DNA of 15,096 nt. Origin: Blautia sp. Lineage in GTDB: Bacteria > Bacillota > Clostridia > Lachnospirales > Lachnospiraceae. Where the stretch lies: the NCBI GenBank assembly GCA_017420455.1, contig JAFOJB010000481.1, forward strand, positions 1 to 15,096. Reading direction: 5' to 3'. How positions within the stretch are numbered: position 1 is the stretch's first letter; every line of letters starts with the position of its first letter. Positions 7,632 through 13,403 of this stretch are shown piece after piece. Under the pieces are notes generated by a model, which did not search any database, had not been told where the DNA came from, and was given only the letters and a program-made list of their open reading frames with translations. The translations under genes and the position numbers were made by a program.

Positions 7632-9013
7632 TGGGTTCTCCTTTCTTTTCCTCCCGCGCTTTCCGGGAGATGTGTGATTTGGTGTATGTTTTTAAGCTCC
7701 CTTTCCAGAAAATCCAGGGAATAAAGCTTACCATCTGATACAACGGTCTGTATGGCGGATATGTGCCGGATATCGGACAGCGGGTTCTGTGACAGCAAAA
7801 TCAGATCCGCGTCCATGCCCTCTGCGATCCGCCCCTTGCGGCCGCCCAGTTTCATGCACGCCGCAGGCCTTGCGGTGGCAGAAAGGAGGGCTTCCTCGCT
7901 GGTCATCCCGTAAAGATTCACCAGCTTTTCCAGCTCTGTCCAGAGGGAAAAGCCCGGAATGACTCCCGGGTAGGCACAGTCGGACCCTGCCAGGATGCGG
8001 GAGGAGTGCTCCATAAAACGCCGGCCGCGGTTGATGATGATCCGGATATCCGGATGGATCCCCTGCTTCCTGTAGCTTTCTGCGATCACTTCATTTTTCC
8101 GGAGCCATTCCTGCTGGACACAGACGGGAAGTGCATCCCATTTTTCCAGGTCCTGGAGCCTTTTTCCGTTCCATACATAATCCGGAAGGGTCTCGCAGAC
8201 CAGCTGTGTGGGGCAGAACCAGAGGCCTGCCCTGCTGATGCAGTCGATATCCTCGTCCACCTTCGGAAGAGAACTGGCATGCTCGCAGCAGTAGTAGCCC
8301 AGATCCATCAGCTCCTGATGGCTGATGGTTTTGGTCATATGGCCGGAGACAGGCAGGTCCTCATCCGCGCAGCGGCGCATCAGGTAACGGTACACCTCCG
8401 GCCGGATGGAGGGATAGGTCTTCACGAAACGAAAGCCCAGTTCCATGGTGAAGGCGATGGCTTCGTCGGCGTCTTCAAAGCTCCGGATGATCCAGTTGTC
8501 ATTTTCGGGGATATTGGGATCCTCGCCGTCAAAGATCGGGCCGGTGGATTCGATATACGGCCCCGGGAGCAGCCCCTCCCGGATCCGTCTTTTCCTTTCT
8601 GCATGTTCTGTGTAGCCGCGCATGTTCCGGACGGAGGTGATCCCTGCTGCCAGAAGCATGACTCCCATATAGTCCTGGTCAAAATGGACATGGGCGTCGA
8701 TGAGGCCAGGCATCAGATATTTCCCCGTGCAGTCCACCACCTGATCCCCGTCGAAGGGCAGGAGACCGGGCTTTACATCCGTGATGACCGCTGCCGGACC
8801 GTTTTGTGTTCCCGCAGTCTTTGATCCTGTATCACAGACAGCACGTTCTTCACGGTCCTGAAGGATGGCGGACGCTGTATTTTCCGGCAGCGAAGGCAAC
8901 CTCTGGATACGGACATCGCATCCGTACAGGACCTGGTGATTATCCATGGTAAGGACTGTGGCATTTTTGAACAGAATCCCGTTTTTCCGGATCAGCTGAC
9001 GAGAATCTTTCAT
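7628..9013 (-). CDS. Metal-dependent amidohydrolase, imidazolonepropionase/Xaa-Pro dipeptidase-like
   Basis: This 461-residue protein belongs to the amidohydrolase superfamily (binuclear-metal TIM barrel). The metal-site residues are all visible: His108-x-His110 (DAHVH), a candidate carboxylated Lys198 (FVKTY), His225 (GHMTK), His245 (CEHASS) and Asp345 (AGSD). The C-terminal composite domain ends in the family motif GRIAEGMDADLILL. Characterised relatives of this subgroup hydrolyse dipeptides such as Xaa-Pro or Xaa-Arg/Lys, which fits a peptide-transport operon, but lactamase or imide hydrolysis is equally possible. The N-terminal beta-sandwich appears to hold about 30 extra residues (roughly 38-85) between the usual strands. 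Start and stop both overlap neighbours through ATGA. No signal peptide is seen, so it is cytoplasmic. Confidence 0.9.
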   Translation of the reverse strand: MKDSRQLIRKNGILFKNATVLTMDNHQVLYGCDVRIQRLPSLPENTASAILQDREERAVCDTGSKTAGTQNGPAAVITDVKPGLLPFDGDQVVDCTGKYLMPGLIDAHVHFDQDYMGVMLLAAGITSVRNMRGYTEHAERKRRIREGLLPGPYIESTGPIFDGEDPNIPENDNWIIRSFEDADEAIAFTMELGFRFVKTYPSIRPEVYRYLMRRCADEDLPVSGHMTKTISHQELMDLGYYCCEHASSLPKVDEDIDCISRAGLWFCPTQLVCETLPDYVWNGKRLQDLEKWDALPVCVQQEWLRKNEVIAESYRKQGIHPDIRIIINRGRRFMEHSSRILAGSDCAYPGVIPGFSLWTELEKLVNLYGMTSEEALLSATARPAACMKLGGRKGRIAEGMDADLILLSQNPLSDIRHISAIQTVVSDGKLYSLDFLERELKNIHQITHLPESAGGKERRTQ

Positions 9014-10038
9014 AGATTGTCCTCTTCTGTCCGGAAATCACAGGCGGAGAAGGCGTTCATCAGATCGATGCCGGCCTCGATATCCCCGGCGTCGACCACG
9101 CAGCTCTGGGAATGGGGATATCTGGTTGTCACACAGATACCGCCGGTCCTTGCTCCGGCGCCGGTGAGATTCATGCTGGAAGCATCCGTGCCTCCTCTGT
9201 CGATGACTTCTCTCTGGTACGGGATCGATTTTTCCGCGCATAGTTTTTCCATCACAGAAACCACCATCTCATCGGCGATCACGGAAGGATCGCAGATCTT
9301 GATGCCGATGCCGCCGCCGATTTTGTTGCTGCCGGTCAGATCGTTGGGGTAATCGTGGGCGGGAGTGATATCCACTGCAATGCCGATGTCCGGAAGGATC
9401 TGCTGGGCTGCGACTTTGGAGCCTCTGGTACCCACCTCCTCCTGGACGACAAAGCAGTAGTAACAGTCGTTGGGATATGTGCCCGGGTTTTCCTTCAGGG
9501 CTTCGATCAGCTGGTAGCATCCCAGCCTGTCGTCGAGGGCCACGGAGCAGAGCTTTCCGGAAGCGAGATGGACATATTTTCCTTCGTAGGTGCAGCAGTC
9601 CCCGAGTTTTACCAGTTTCATGGTTTCTTCTCTGCCGGAGGACCCGATATCCACAAACAGCTTCTCGATCTGGTTTTTTGCTTCCTCGATAGGACCATAG
9701 CAGCCGACCACGCCCACCGTGCCGTTCCGGAAGATCACACGCTCGTTATAGGCGGAGCCGGCCCAGTTCCAGCCCATGTTGCAGATACGGATCAGGCCGT
9801 TTTCTTCGATATTCTTCACCATGAATCCAATCTGGTCTGTATGGGCGCAGTACATGATCTTCCTGCTGCCCGGTCCCTGCGTTCCTTTCTTCAGGACGAT
9901 CAGGTTCCCTACGGCATCTGTCCACATCTCGTCTGCATAGGGTTTTACTTCTTTTTCGATGAATTTCCTGACGTCTTTCTCGTAGCCGGAGACCCCCCAG
10001 ATCTGGGTCAGGGCCTCCAGCAGCTTCTCGTCTCTCAT
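9010..10038 (-). CDS. M42 family metallopeptidase (glutamyl aminopeptidase/tetrahedral aminopeptidase type)
   Basis: This 342-residue protein has the full M42 metal and catalytic set: His66 and Asp68 (AHTDQIG), Asp169 or Asp170 (ALDDRLG), the catalytic and metal Glu pair Glu200-Glu201 (QEEVG), Asp223 (AVDITP) and His309 (RYPHS). M42 enzymes are cytoplasmic dodecameric aminopeptidases that trim short peptides taken up by the cell. It is the first gene of the operon; its leader begins near 10107. The ATG at 10036-10038 has a modest GAGAGG site about twelve bases upstream. Its stop overlaps the amidohydrolase start (ATGA at 9013-9010). The protein is rather rich in Cys, in line with an anaerobe. 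Peptidase specificity cannot be read from the sequence. Confidence 0.93.
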   Translation of the reverse strand: MRDEKLLEALTQIWGVSGYEKDVRKFIEKEVKPYADEMWTDAVGNLIVLKKGTQGPGSRKIMYCAHTDQIGFMVKNIEENGLIRICNMGWNWAGSAYNERVIFRNGTVGVVGCYGPIEEAKNQIEKLFVDIGSSGREETMKLVKLGDCCTYEGKYVHLASGKLCSVALDDRLGCYQLIEALKENPGTYPNDCYYCFVVQEEVGTRGSKVAAQQILPDIGIAVDITPAHDYPNDLTGSNKIGGGIGIKICDPSVIADEMVVSVMEKLCAEKSIPYQREVIDRGGTDASSMNLTGAGARTGGICVTTRYPHSQSCVVDAGDIEAGIDLMNAFSACDFRTEEDNL

Positions 10039-10097
10039 AATGTGTTCTTGCCTCTCATTACCTCTGTCTGCTTTAACAAATTACAGTTCTGCACTTT

Positions 10098-10110
10098 AGC
10101 ATGCAATGCT
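10098..10110. promoter_or_regulatory. Small palindrome at the operon transcription start (possible operator)
   Basis: AGCAT-GCA-ATGCT is a perfect 5-bp inverted repeat with a 3-bp centre. It begins four bases after the -10 box and spans the predicted start point of the nine-gene operon. This position suits a repressor site, but the arms are short and could be chance. Confidence 0.3.
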
Positions 10111-10113
10111 GGT

Positions 10114-10142
10114 ATTATACCGCATTCCGTTTCCAAAAGCAA
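10114..10142 (-). promoter_or_regulatory. Sigma-A promoter of the peptidase-transporter-flavoprotein operon
   Basis: On the minus strand, a -35 box TTGCTT (10137-10142) is followed by a 17-bp spacer and a perfect -10 TATAAT (10114-10119). Transcription would begin near 10107, giving a leader of about 70 bases before the M42 gene. The -35 box abuts the stop codon of the flavodoxin gene (10143-10145). No terminator separates them, so read-through from the upstream gene is also possible. Confidence 0.85.
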
Positions 10143-11108
10143 TCACTCGCTGTCCATGGGATCGTCTTCCCGGGGAACCTTCAGATAAGGCCTCTGCGGA
10201 TGCCAGTAGATGTATGGCGTATCGAAGCCTACCTCGTCTGCCGGGATATGCCTCCGGAAGGTGCCCTCGGCTTCATCCCGGTCAAGCATCACTTCGAAAT
10301 TTTTATGACGGATGCCTTTGTCTTTTTCAAACTGATGGGGATCCTCGGTATAGATGGCGCCGAAGGGACAGATCATGAAGCAGTAGCAGCATTCATGTCA
10401 GTCATCGCAGCGGTCTCCCCGGTTGCCGAAGACCTGCGGATCTCTGGAAAGATCGATGTAGCCCATCATACAGTTGTCCATACACACATGACATTTGGGA
10501 TATCTGCATTTTTCGGGATCACGGAGAAAGGCTCCCTGCGGATTTGTCGGACAGAGCAGCATATTGGAGCAGATCATGGCCTGCTCGAATACCTTGTCGT
10601 TCATTTCCGGGTCCGGATAGATCAGGCTGGTTTCTCCGGCGGCGATCCTAGGGCTGTTTTCCACCATCTCTTTTCCGAAAGCCTCTGCTTCGGAAAGATC
10701 CTGTTCGTCCGGATGCCCCATGGTATAGTAGGGCTTTGGCATTCCCGGCATATTCACATCTCCGTACCAGCCCTTGTAGCCGATGGGCAGAAAGCCGTGG
10801 GACTTAAGATTCGGGATGACGATCGGAAAATACAGATGGGGAAGAGTACCGTGGGTATTGAAGACAAAGCAGTGCTTTCCGTTCTGCTGCGGGAGCTTGT
10901 CGATGAAAGCGTGCATGTTCGGGGTATCGGCCTTCCAAACAGGGCTTCCGAAGCCAATCAGGTCGTAATCCTCAAGCATTTCATATGTTACCCGTTTCAG
11001 CCGGAGCATTGTCACCTCCGCACCCGCGGTGGCAGCTCCCTTCGCAATACGACTGGCGATCTTCTGCGTGTTTCCGGACTGGGTATAGTAAACGATCAGT
11101 ACTTTCAA
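10143..11108 (-). CDS. Flavodoxin-ferredoxin fusion (EFR1-like) with in-frame TGA at a cluster cysteine; selenoprotein candidate or nonsense mutant
   Basis: The start is taken as TTG at 11106-11108: AAAAGGAGGG lies seven bases upstream, and the flavodoxin fold begins directly after (KVLIVYYTQSGNTQKIA, with the FMN-phosphate loop TQSGNT at 9-14). A frame extending upstream to 11261 would run through the promoter. The flavodoxin domain covers about residues 1-160; a double-cluster ferredoxin domain follows. Its first motif is C201-x4-C206-x2-C209-x3-C213. Codon 237 is TGA (10398-10400), then x2-C240-x2-C243-x3-C247-P: TGA replaces the first Cys of a standard CxxCxxCxxxCP motif. The frame then stays open for 84 more codons to a TGA at 10143-10145. 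Such proteins shuttle electrons between flavin and Fe-S partners. If TGA stops translation, a 236-residue protein lacking the second cluster results. Confidence 0.8.
10374..10397 (-). other. Hairpin directly after the in-frame UGA (SECIS-like, unusual spacing)
   Basis: In the minus-strand mRNA, CAUGAA immediately after the UGA pairs perfectly with UUCAUG twelve bases on. Two further G-C pairs can form inside after a bulged U, leaving a loop that starts UG. A bulged U followed by two G-C pairs also occurs in the E. coli fdhF SECIS upper stem. However, the stem begins directly at the UGA, whereas known bacterial SECIS apical loops lie farther downstream. Function is unproven. Confidence 0.3.
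10398..10400 (-). other. In-frame TGA codon (candidate selenocysteine) in the second 4Fe-4S motif
   Basis: The TGA sits between GDRCDD and HECCYCFMICP, exactly at the missing first ligand of a CxxCxxCxxxCP cluster. It is followed by C (UGAC), a context known to favour leaky termination in other bacteria. Both TGC and TGT become TGA by one base change, so a nonsense mutation or sequencing error remains possible. Other genes here end normally in TGA, so the genetic code is standard. Confidence 0.75.
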
Positions 11109-11115
11109 CTGCAGA

Positions 11116-11125
11116 CCCTCCTTTT
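11116..11125 (-). promoter_or_regulatory. Ribosome binding site fixing the TTG start of the flavodoxin gene
   Basis: AAAAGGAGGG on the minus strand lies seven bases before TTG (11106-11108). There is no ATG or GTG near the flavodoxin N-terminus, so this site decides the start. Confidence 0.8.
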
Positions 11126-11145
11126 CAGATGTTGGCAGAAATTTA

Positions 11146-11196
11146 TGATTCCAGTAAAGAAAGGCACCATTTTGCGGAACAGTGATACTGGAATCA
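11146..11196 (-). repeat. 11-bp perfect inverted repeat in the flavodoxin mRNA leader
   Basis: TGATTCCAGTA (plus 11146-11156) is the exact reverse complement of TACTGGAATCA (11186-11196), with 29 bases between them. Both arms lie inside the roughly 118-base leader of the flavodoxin transcript and can form a stem there. A near copy of the upstream arm, one base different, lies at 11201-11211 and could compete for the same partner. This suggests an alternative-pairing leader or paired protein-binding sites. Confidence 0.5.
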
Positions 11197-11209
11197 GTGA
11201 TACTGGGAT
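11180..11209. repeat. 15-bp tandem direct repeat, two copies
   Basis: CAGTGATACTGGAAT (11180-11194) is followed directly by CAGTGATACTGGGAT (11195-11209), with one mismatch. Each copy holds a small palindrome, CAGT-GAT-ACTG. The pair lies between the flavodoxin promoter and its gene, and may be a doubled regulator site or a replication-slippage duplication. Confidence 0.7.
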
Positions 11210-11232
11210 CATGGATCGAAATCCTGAAATTC

Positions 11233-11261
11233 AGTATATCTGTATTTTTCCGGCATGTCAA
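11233..11261 (-). promoter_or_regulatory. Consensus sigma-A promoter of the flavodoxin-ferredoxin gene
   Basis: On the minus strand a perfect -35 TTGACA (11256-11261), a 17-bp spacer and a -10 TATACT (11233-11238) predict a start near 11226. The resulting leader of about 118 bases carries the tandem and inverted repeats listed separately. Confidence 0.85.
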
Positions 11262-11304
11262 TTCAGGCAGGAGAGGACTGGGTGTGGCTGCGAAAACCCG
11301 TTAC

Positions 11305-11338
11305 AGTTCACGGCCTCCGGCCGGTGAAACCGTGAACT
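11305..11338. repeat. GC-rich palindrome between the divergent promoters
   Basis: AGTTCACGG (11305-11313) and CCGTGAACT (11330-11338) are perfect 9-bp arms with a 16-bp centre. An alternative nested fold pairs TTCACGGCC with GGCC(G)GTGAA, with one bulge and a TCC loop, giving two competing hairpins. No T-tract follows on either strand, so it is not a standard terminator. It may be a dispersed palindromic element or a regulator site. The rest of 11262-11382 shows nothing else recognisable. Confidence 0.55.
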
Positions 11339-11382
11339 ATGTCTATTTGACGAAGATCCCATCATTTTTCTTCTGTTATTTG

Positions 11383-11411
11383 TTGAATTTTCTTTTCACG
11401 TAGAGTATACT
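11383..11411 (+). promoter_or_regulatory. Promoter of the tetR gene
   Basis: TTGAAT (11383-11388), a 17-bp spacer and TATACT (11406-11411) form a good sigma-A promoter. The start would be near 11418, leaving a leader of about 30 bases before the tetR ATG. The -10 box is overlapped by the operator palindrome, which predicts autorepression. Confidence 0.82.
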
Positions 11412-11430
11412 GATAATGCAATTATCAGTA
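11408..11430. promoter_or_regulatory. TetR operator, perfect palindrome over the tetR -10 and start
   Basis: The 23-bp site has 10-bp perfect arms, TACTGATAAT and ATTATCAGTA, around a GCA centre. It covers the -10 box and predicted start point, a classic TetR autoregulation position. The same GATAAT-N3-ATTATC core recurs at 12200-12214 in front of the SDR operon. Confidence 0.8.
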
Positions 11431-11446
11431 AAGGAGAGGATAAGTT

Positions 11447-12070
11447 ATGTCTGTTCCGGATAAGAGTATTGATTCCCGTCTGCTGAGCGCGGCGAAATCA
11501 GAGTTCCTGAAAAAGGGCTATAAGCTTTCTTCACTGACAGATATCTGTAAGGAGGCGGGAGTTACGACAGGTGCTCTGTACAAACGTTATGCCGGAAAAG
11601 AAGAATTGTTCTCTGCACTTGTATCGGATACGGTTCAGGAACTGACAGAGTATGTTGCCGGAATAGAGAAAACGGATCTGACAAACCTTACGGACCGGGA
11701 ACTGTATCATTCCTTTTCCATGCCGGTGGAAAACACCAGGAAATGGCTCAGGTTTTTATATGACCGAAGAGAATGCTTTACACTTCTGATCCGTTGTGCT
11801 TCTGGAACCCGATATGAGAATTTCCATCAGGACTGGACTGAGAAAATGAATTTGATGGATTATAAATACTATCAGGAAGCACGGCGGCGAGGACTGGTCG
11901 AAAGGGAGATCACGGCAGAGGAACTGCATGTCCTTACCTTCAGCATCTGGGCTCTCTGCTATGAGCCGTTTCTGCTGGATTTTACCTGGGAACAGTTCGA
12001 AAGGCATGCACAGACCATACATCACTTTATCAACTGGTACGATGCATTGGGGTTTAAGAAGCCTGAATGA
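11447..12070 (+). CDS. TetR/AcrR family transcriptional regulator
   Basis: This 207-residue protein has a TetR N-terminal DNA-binding domain. Residues about 10-55 contain the typical pattern AAKSEFLKKGYKLSSLTDIC then the recognition helix region AGVTTGALYKRYAGKEELF. The C-terminal ligand and dimer domain is helical and divergent, so the inducer cannot be guessed. The ATG at 11447 follows AAGGAGAGG. The gene lies directly behind its own promoter and operator, and a matching operator stands before the SDR operon downstream. The likely role is as a ligand-responsive repressor of itself and of that operon. The base composition looks more AT-rich than in its neighbours, which is common for regulators or may hint at separate acquisition. 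Confidence 0.93.
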   Translation: MSVPDKSIDSRLLSAAKSEFLKKGYKLSSLTDICKEAGVTTGALYKRYAGKEELFSALVSDTVQELTEYVAGIEKTDLTNLTDRELYHSFSMPVENTRKWLRFLYDRRECFTLLIRCASGTRYENFHQDWTEKMNLMDYKYYQEARRRGLVEREITAEELHVLTFSIWALCYEPFLLDFTWEQFERHAQTIHHFINWYDALGFKKPE

Positions 12071-12136
12071 TGCATCGCATTTCTGAAAATCTTTCCATGA
12101 CTCTTATTTCACGACAATAATTCCATAACCTTTTTT

Positions 12137-12164
12137 CCATGACAACACTTCCACGATAACACTT
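12137..12164. repeat. 14-bp tandem direct repeat
   Basis: CCATGACAACACTT (12137-12150) and CCACGATAACACTT (12151-12164) are adjacent copies differing at two positions. Related TTCCATGAC text also occurs near 12093. The function is unknown; it could be an activator-binding array or a slippage product. Confidence 0.45.
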
Positions 12165-12181
12165 CCGGAATACTCTGGAAG
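12162..12181 (+). terminator. Weak hairpin downstream of tetR
   Basis: CTTCC (12162-12166) pairs with GGAAG (12177-12181), with partial extra pairing inside, followed by GTTATTTTC. The stem is short and the U-run interrupted, so termination of the tetR transcript here is only possible, not likely. Confidence 0.25.
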
Positions 12182-12196
12182 GTTATTTTCTGACAT

Positions 12197-12230
12197 TTGG
12201 ATAATCCAATTATCGGTAATGCAGTTATCG
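12197..12230. promoter_or_regulatory. Two overlapping TetR operator-like sites before the SDR operon
   Basis: The first site has the perfect core GATAAT-CCA-ATTATC (12200-12214). The second, CGGTAAT-GCA-GTTATCG (12214-12230), is imperfect but shares the TAATGCA-TTATC text with the tetR operator. The centres are about 15 bp apart. Their match to 11408-11430 makes shared control by the TetR protein likely. Confidence 0.7.
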
Positions 12231-12288
12231 CCAAACCACACCGCACCATGAATTTTCAGTTTTTTCACAAAAAAGGAGGAATCGCAGT

Positions 12289-13329
12289 ATGTCAACAGAA
12301 GGTTTCAAGGAGATTCTCTATCTGGTTACCGGAGCGGCAGGCTTTCTCGGCGGAACCGTGTGCCGCCAGCTGATCGATGAAGGAAAGAAGGTCAGGGCTT
12401 TTATCCTGCCGAATGATCCTGCCAGGAAGTTTGTACCGGAAGAAGCGGAAATCGTCGAGGGAGATCTCACGGATATCGAAAGCCTGAAGCCGTTTTTTGC
12501 TCTGCCTGAAGGAGCGGAGGCGGTCGTGCTTCATATCGCAAGTATTGTGACTTCCAGTCCGGACTTTAACCAGAAAGTAATAGATGTGAATGTGGGAGGG
12601 ACAAAGAATATTATCGAGCTGTGCCTTGGAACGCCGCAGGTCAGAAAGCTGGTTTACTGCTCGAGCACCGGCGCGATTCCCGAGCAGCCGGAGGGAACTG
12701 CCATCAAAGAGATCGACTATTTCGACGAGACAAAAGTACCGGGCTGCTATGCAATGAGTAAGGCACTGGCAAGTCAGGAAGTCCTGGACGCCATTCATCA
12801 CAGAGGACTGAACGCCTGCATTGTCCACCCCAGCGGCATCATGGGCCCCGGAGATTATGCCATCGGTGAGCCTACCCAGAACCTGATCCGGATCATCAAC
12901 GGGGAGCTTCCCATGGGAATAGACGGAGACTTCAACCTTTGCGATGTCAGGGATCTGGCGCAGGGGATGATCGCGGCCGTCTCGAAGGGAAGGTGCGGTG
13001 AATGCTATATCCTGGCAAATGAGCCCGTGACATTCAAAGAATTCTGCCGGATGGTCACGGATGAGAGCGGCGGGAAAAAGGTGAGCGTATTTCTGCCGAC
13101 CTTTGCGGCAAACCTCATGGCGCGCATGATGGAAGCAAAGGCAAAGAAGAGCGGGGAAAAAGCGCTTATGACATCATTTAATGTTTACAGCATGGCGAGG
13201 AACAACCGTTTCGATTCCTCGAAGGCCAAAGAGGAACTCGGATACACGACCAGATCTTATGAAGAGACGATCCATGACATGGTTCAGTGGCTTCTCGCAG
13301 AAGGCATCATCAAAAAAGAAGAATCATAA
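12289..13329 (+). CDS. Extended SDR, NAD(P)-dependent epimerase/dehydratase or 3beta-HSD/dihydroflavonol-reductase-like
   Basis: This 346-residue protein has the extended-SDR nucleotide motif TGAAGFLG at 14-21 and an acidic residue pair in GDLTD (58-62). The catalytic set is Ser125/Ser126 (YCSSTG) with Tyr154-x3-Lys158 (YAMSK). A HPSGIMGPGD segment (about 178-187) is typical of this branch. The C-terminal third is the substrate domain. Relatives reduce or oxidise a carbonyl/hydroxyl on sugars, flavonols or sterols, and the substrate here cannot be assigned. The ATG at 12289 follows AAGGAGG nine bases upstream. It is the first gene of the TetR-controlled cluster, followed 74 bases later by a second SDR, which suggests two oxidoreduction steps on one compound. 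Confidence 0.9.
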   Translation: MSTEGFKEILYLVTGAAGFLGGTVCRQLIDEGKKVRAFILPNDPARKFVPEEAEIVEGDLTDIESLKPFFALPEGAEAVVLHIASIVTSSPDFNQKVIDVNVGGTKNIIELCLGTPQVRKLVYCSSTGAIPEQPEGTAIKEIDYFDETKVPGCYAMSKALASQEVLDAIHHRGLNACIVHPSGIMGPGDYAIGEPTQNLIRIINGELPMGIDGDFNLCDVRDLAQGMIAAVSKGRCGECYILANEPVTFKEFCRMVTDESGGKKVSVFLPTFAANLMARMMEAKAKKSGEKALMTSFNVYSMARNNRFDSSKAKEELGYTTRSYEETIHDMVQWLLAEGIIKKEES

Positions 13330-13403
13330 AAAGGATACGGGGAAAACGGAGGGGGTCCTGAAACGATCTGGCAGACTGTAAAAAAGAGCAAGGAGGTAAG
13401 AAA

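Larger units (their letters stand above)
12071..12288 (+). other. Intergenic control region between tetR and the SDR operon
   Basis: This stretch of about 220 bases holds a 14-bp tandem repeat (12137-12164), a weak hairpin (12162-12181) and two overlapping operator-like palindromes (12197-12230). No single promoter is convincing: CTGACA (12190-12195) with GGTAAT (12215-12220) has a long spacer, and GATAAT (12200-12205) lacks a clear -35. Either would be covered by the operators. No small ORF with good support was seen. Confidence 0.5.

Noticed and set aside
10343..10365. CUUCGG/CCGAGG hairpin downstream of the TGA as the SECIS element
   Set aside because: The stem is only six pairs with one G-U, and its loop lies slightly beyond the usual distance from the UGA, so it is not listed as a feature.
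10143..10376. A separate 77-residue gene starting at ATG 10374-10376
   Set aside because: It is in frame with the flavodoxin gene, begins in the middle of the second cluster motif and has no ribosome binding site, so it is the downstream part of the TGA-interrupted gene.
11180..11209. CRISPR-like repeat
   Set aside because: Only two directly adjacent 15-bp copies with no spacers and no cas genes.
11109..11261. N-terminal extension of the flavodoxin frame to a TTG at 11259-11261
   Set aside because: The added residues lie over the promoter and the leader repeats and have no flavodoxin similarity; the strong ribosome binding site at 11116-11125 supports TTG at 11106-11108.
10101..11327. Plus-strand open frame opposite the flavodoxin gene and its promoter
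   Set aside because: It covers a recognisable minus-strand flavodoxin-ferredoxin and intergenic repeats, with no ribosome binding site or family match.
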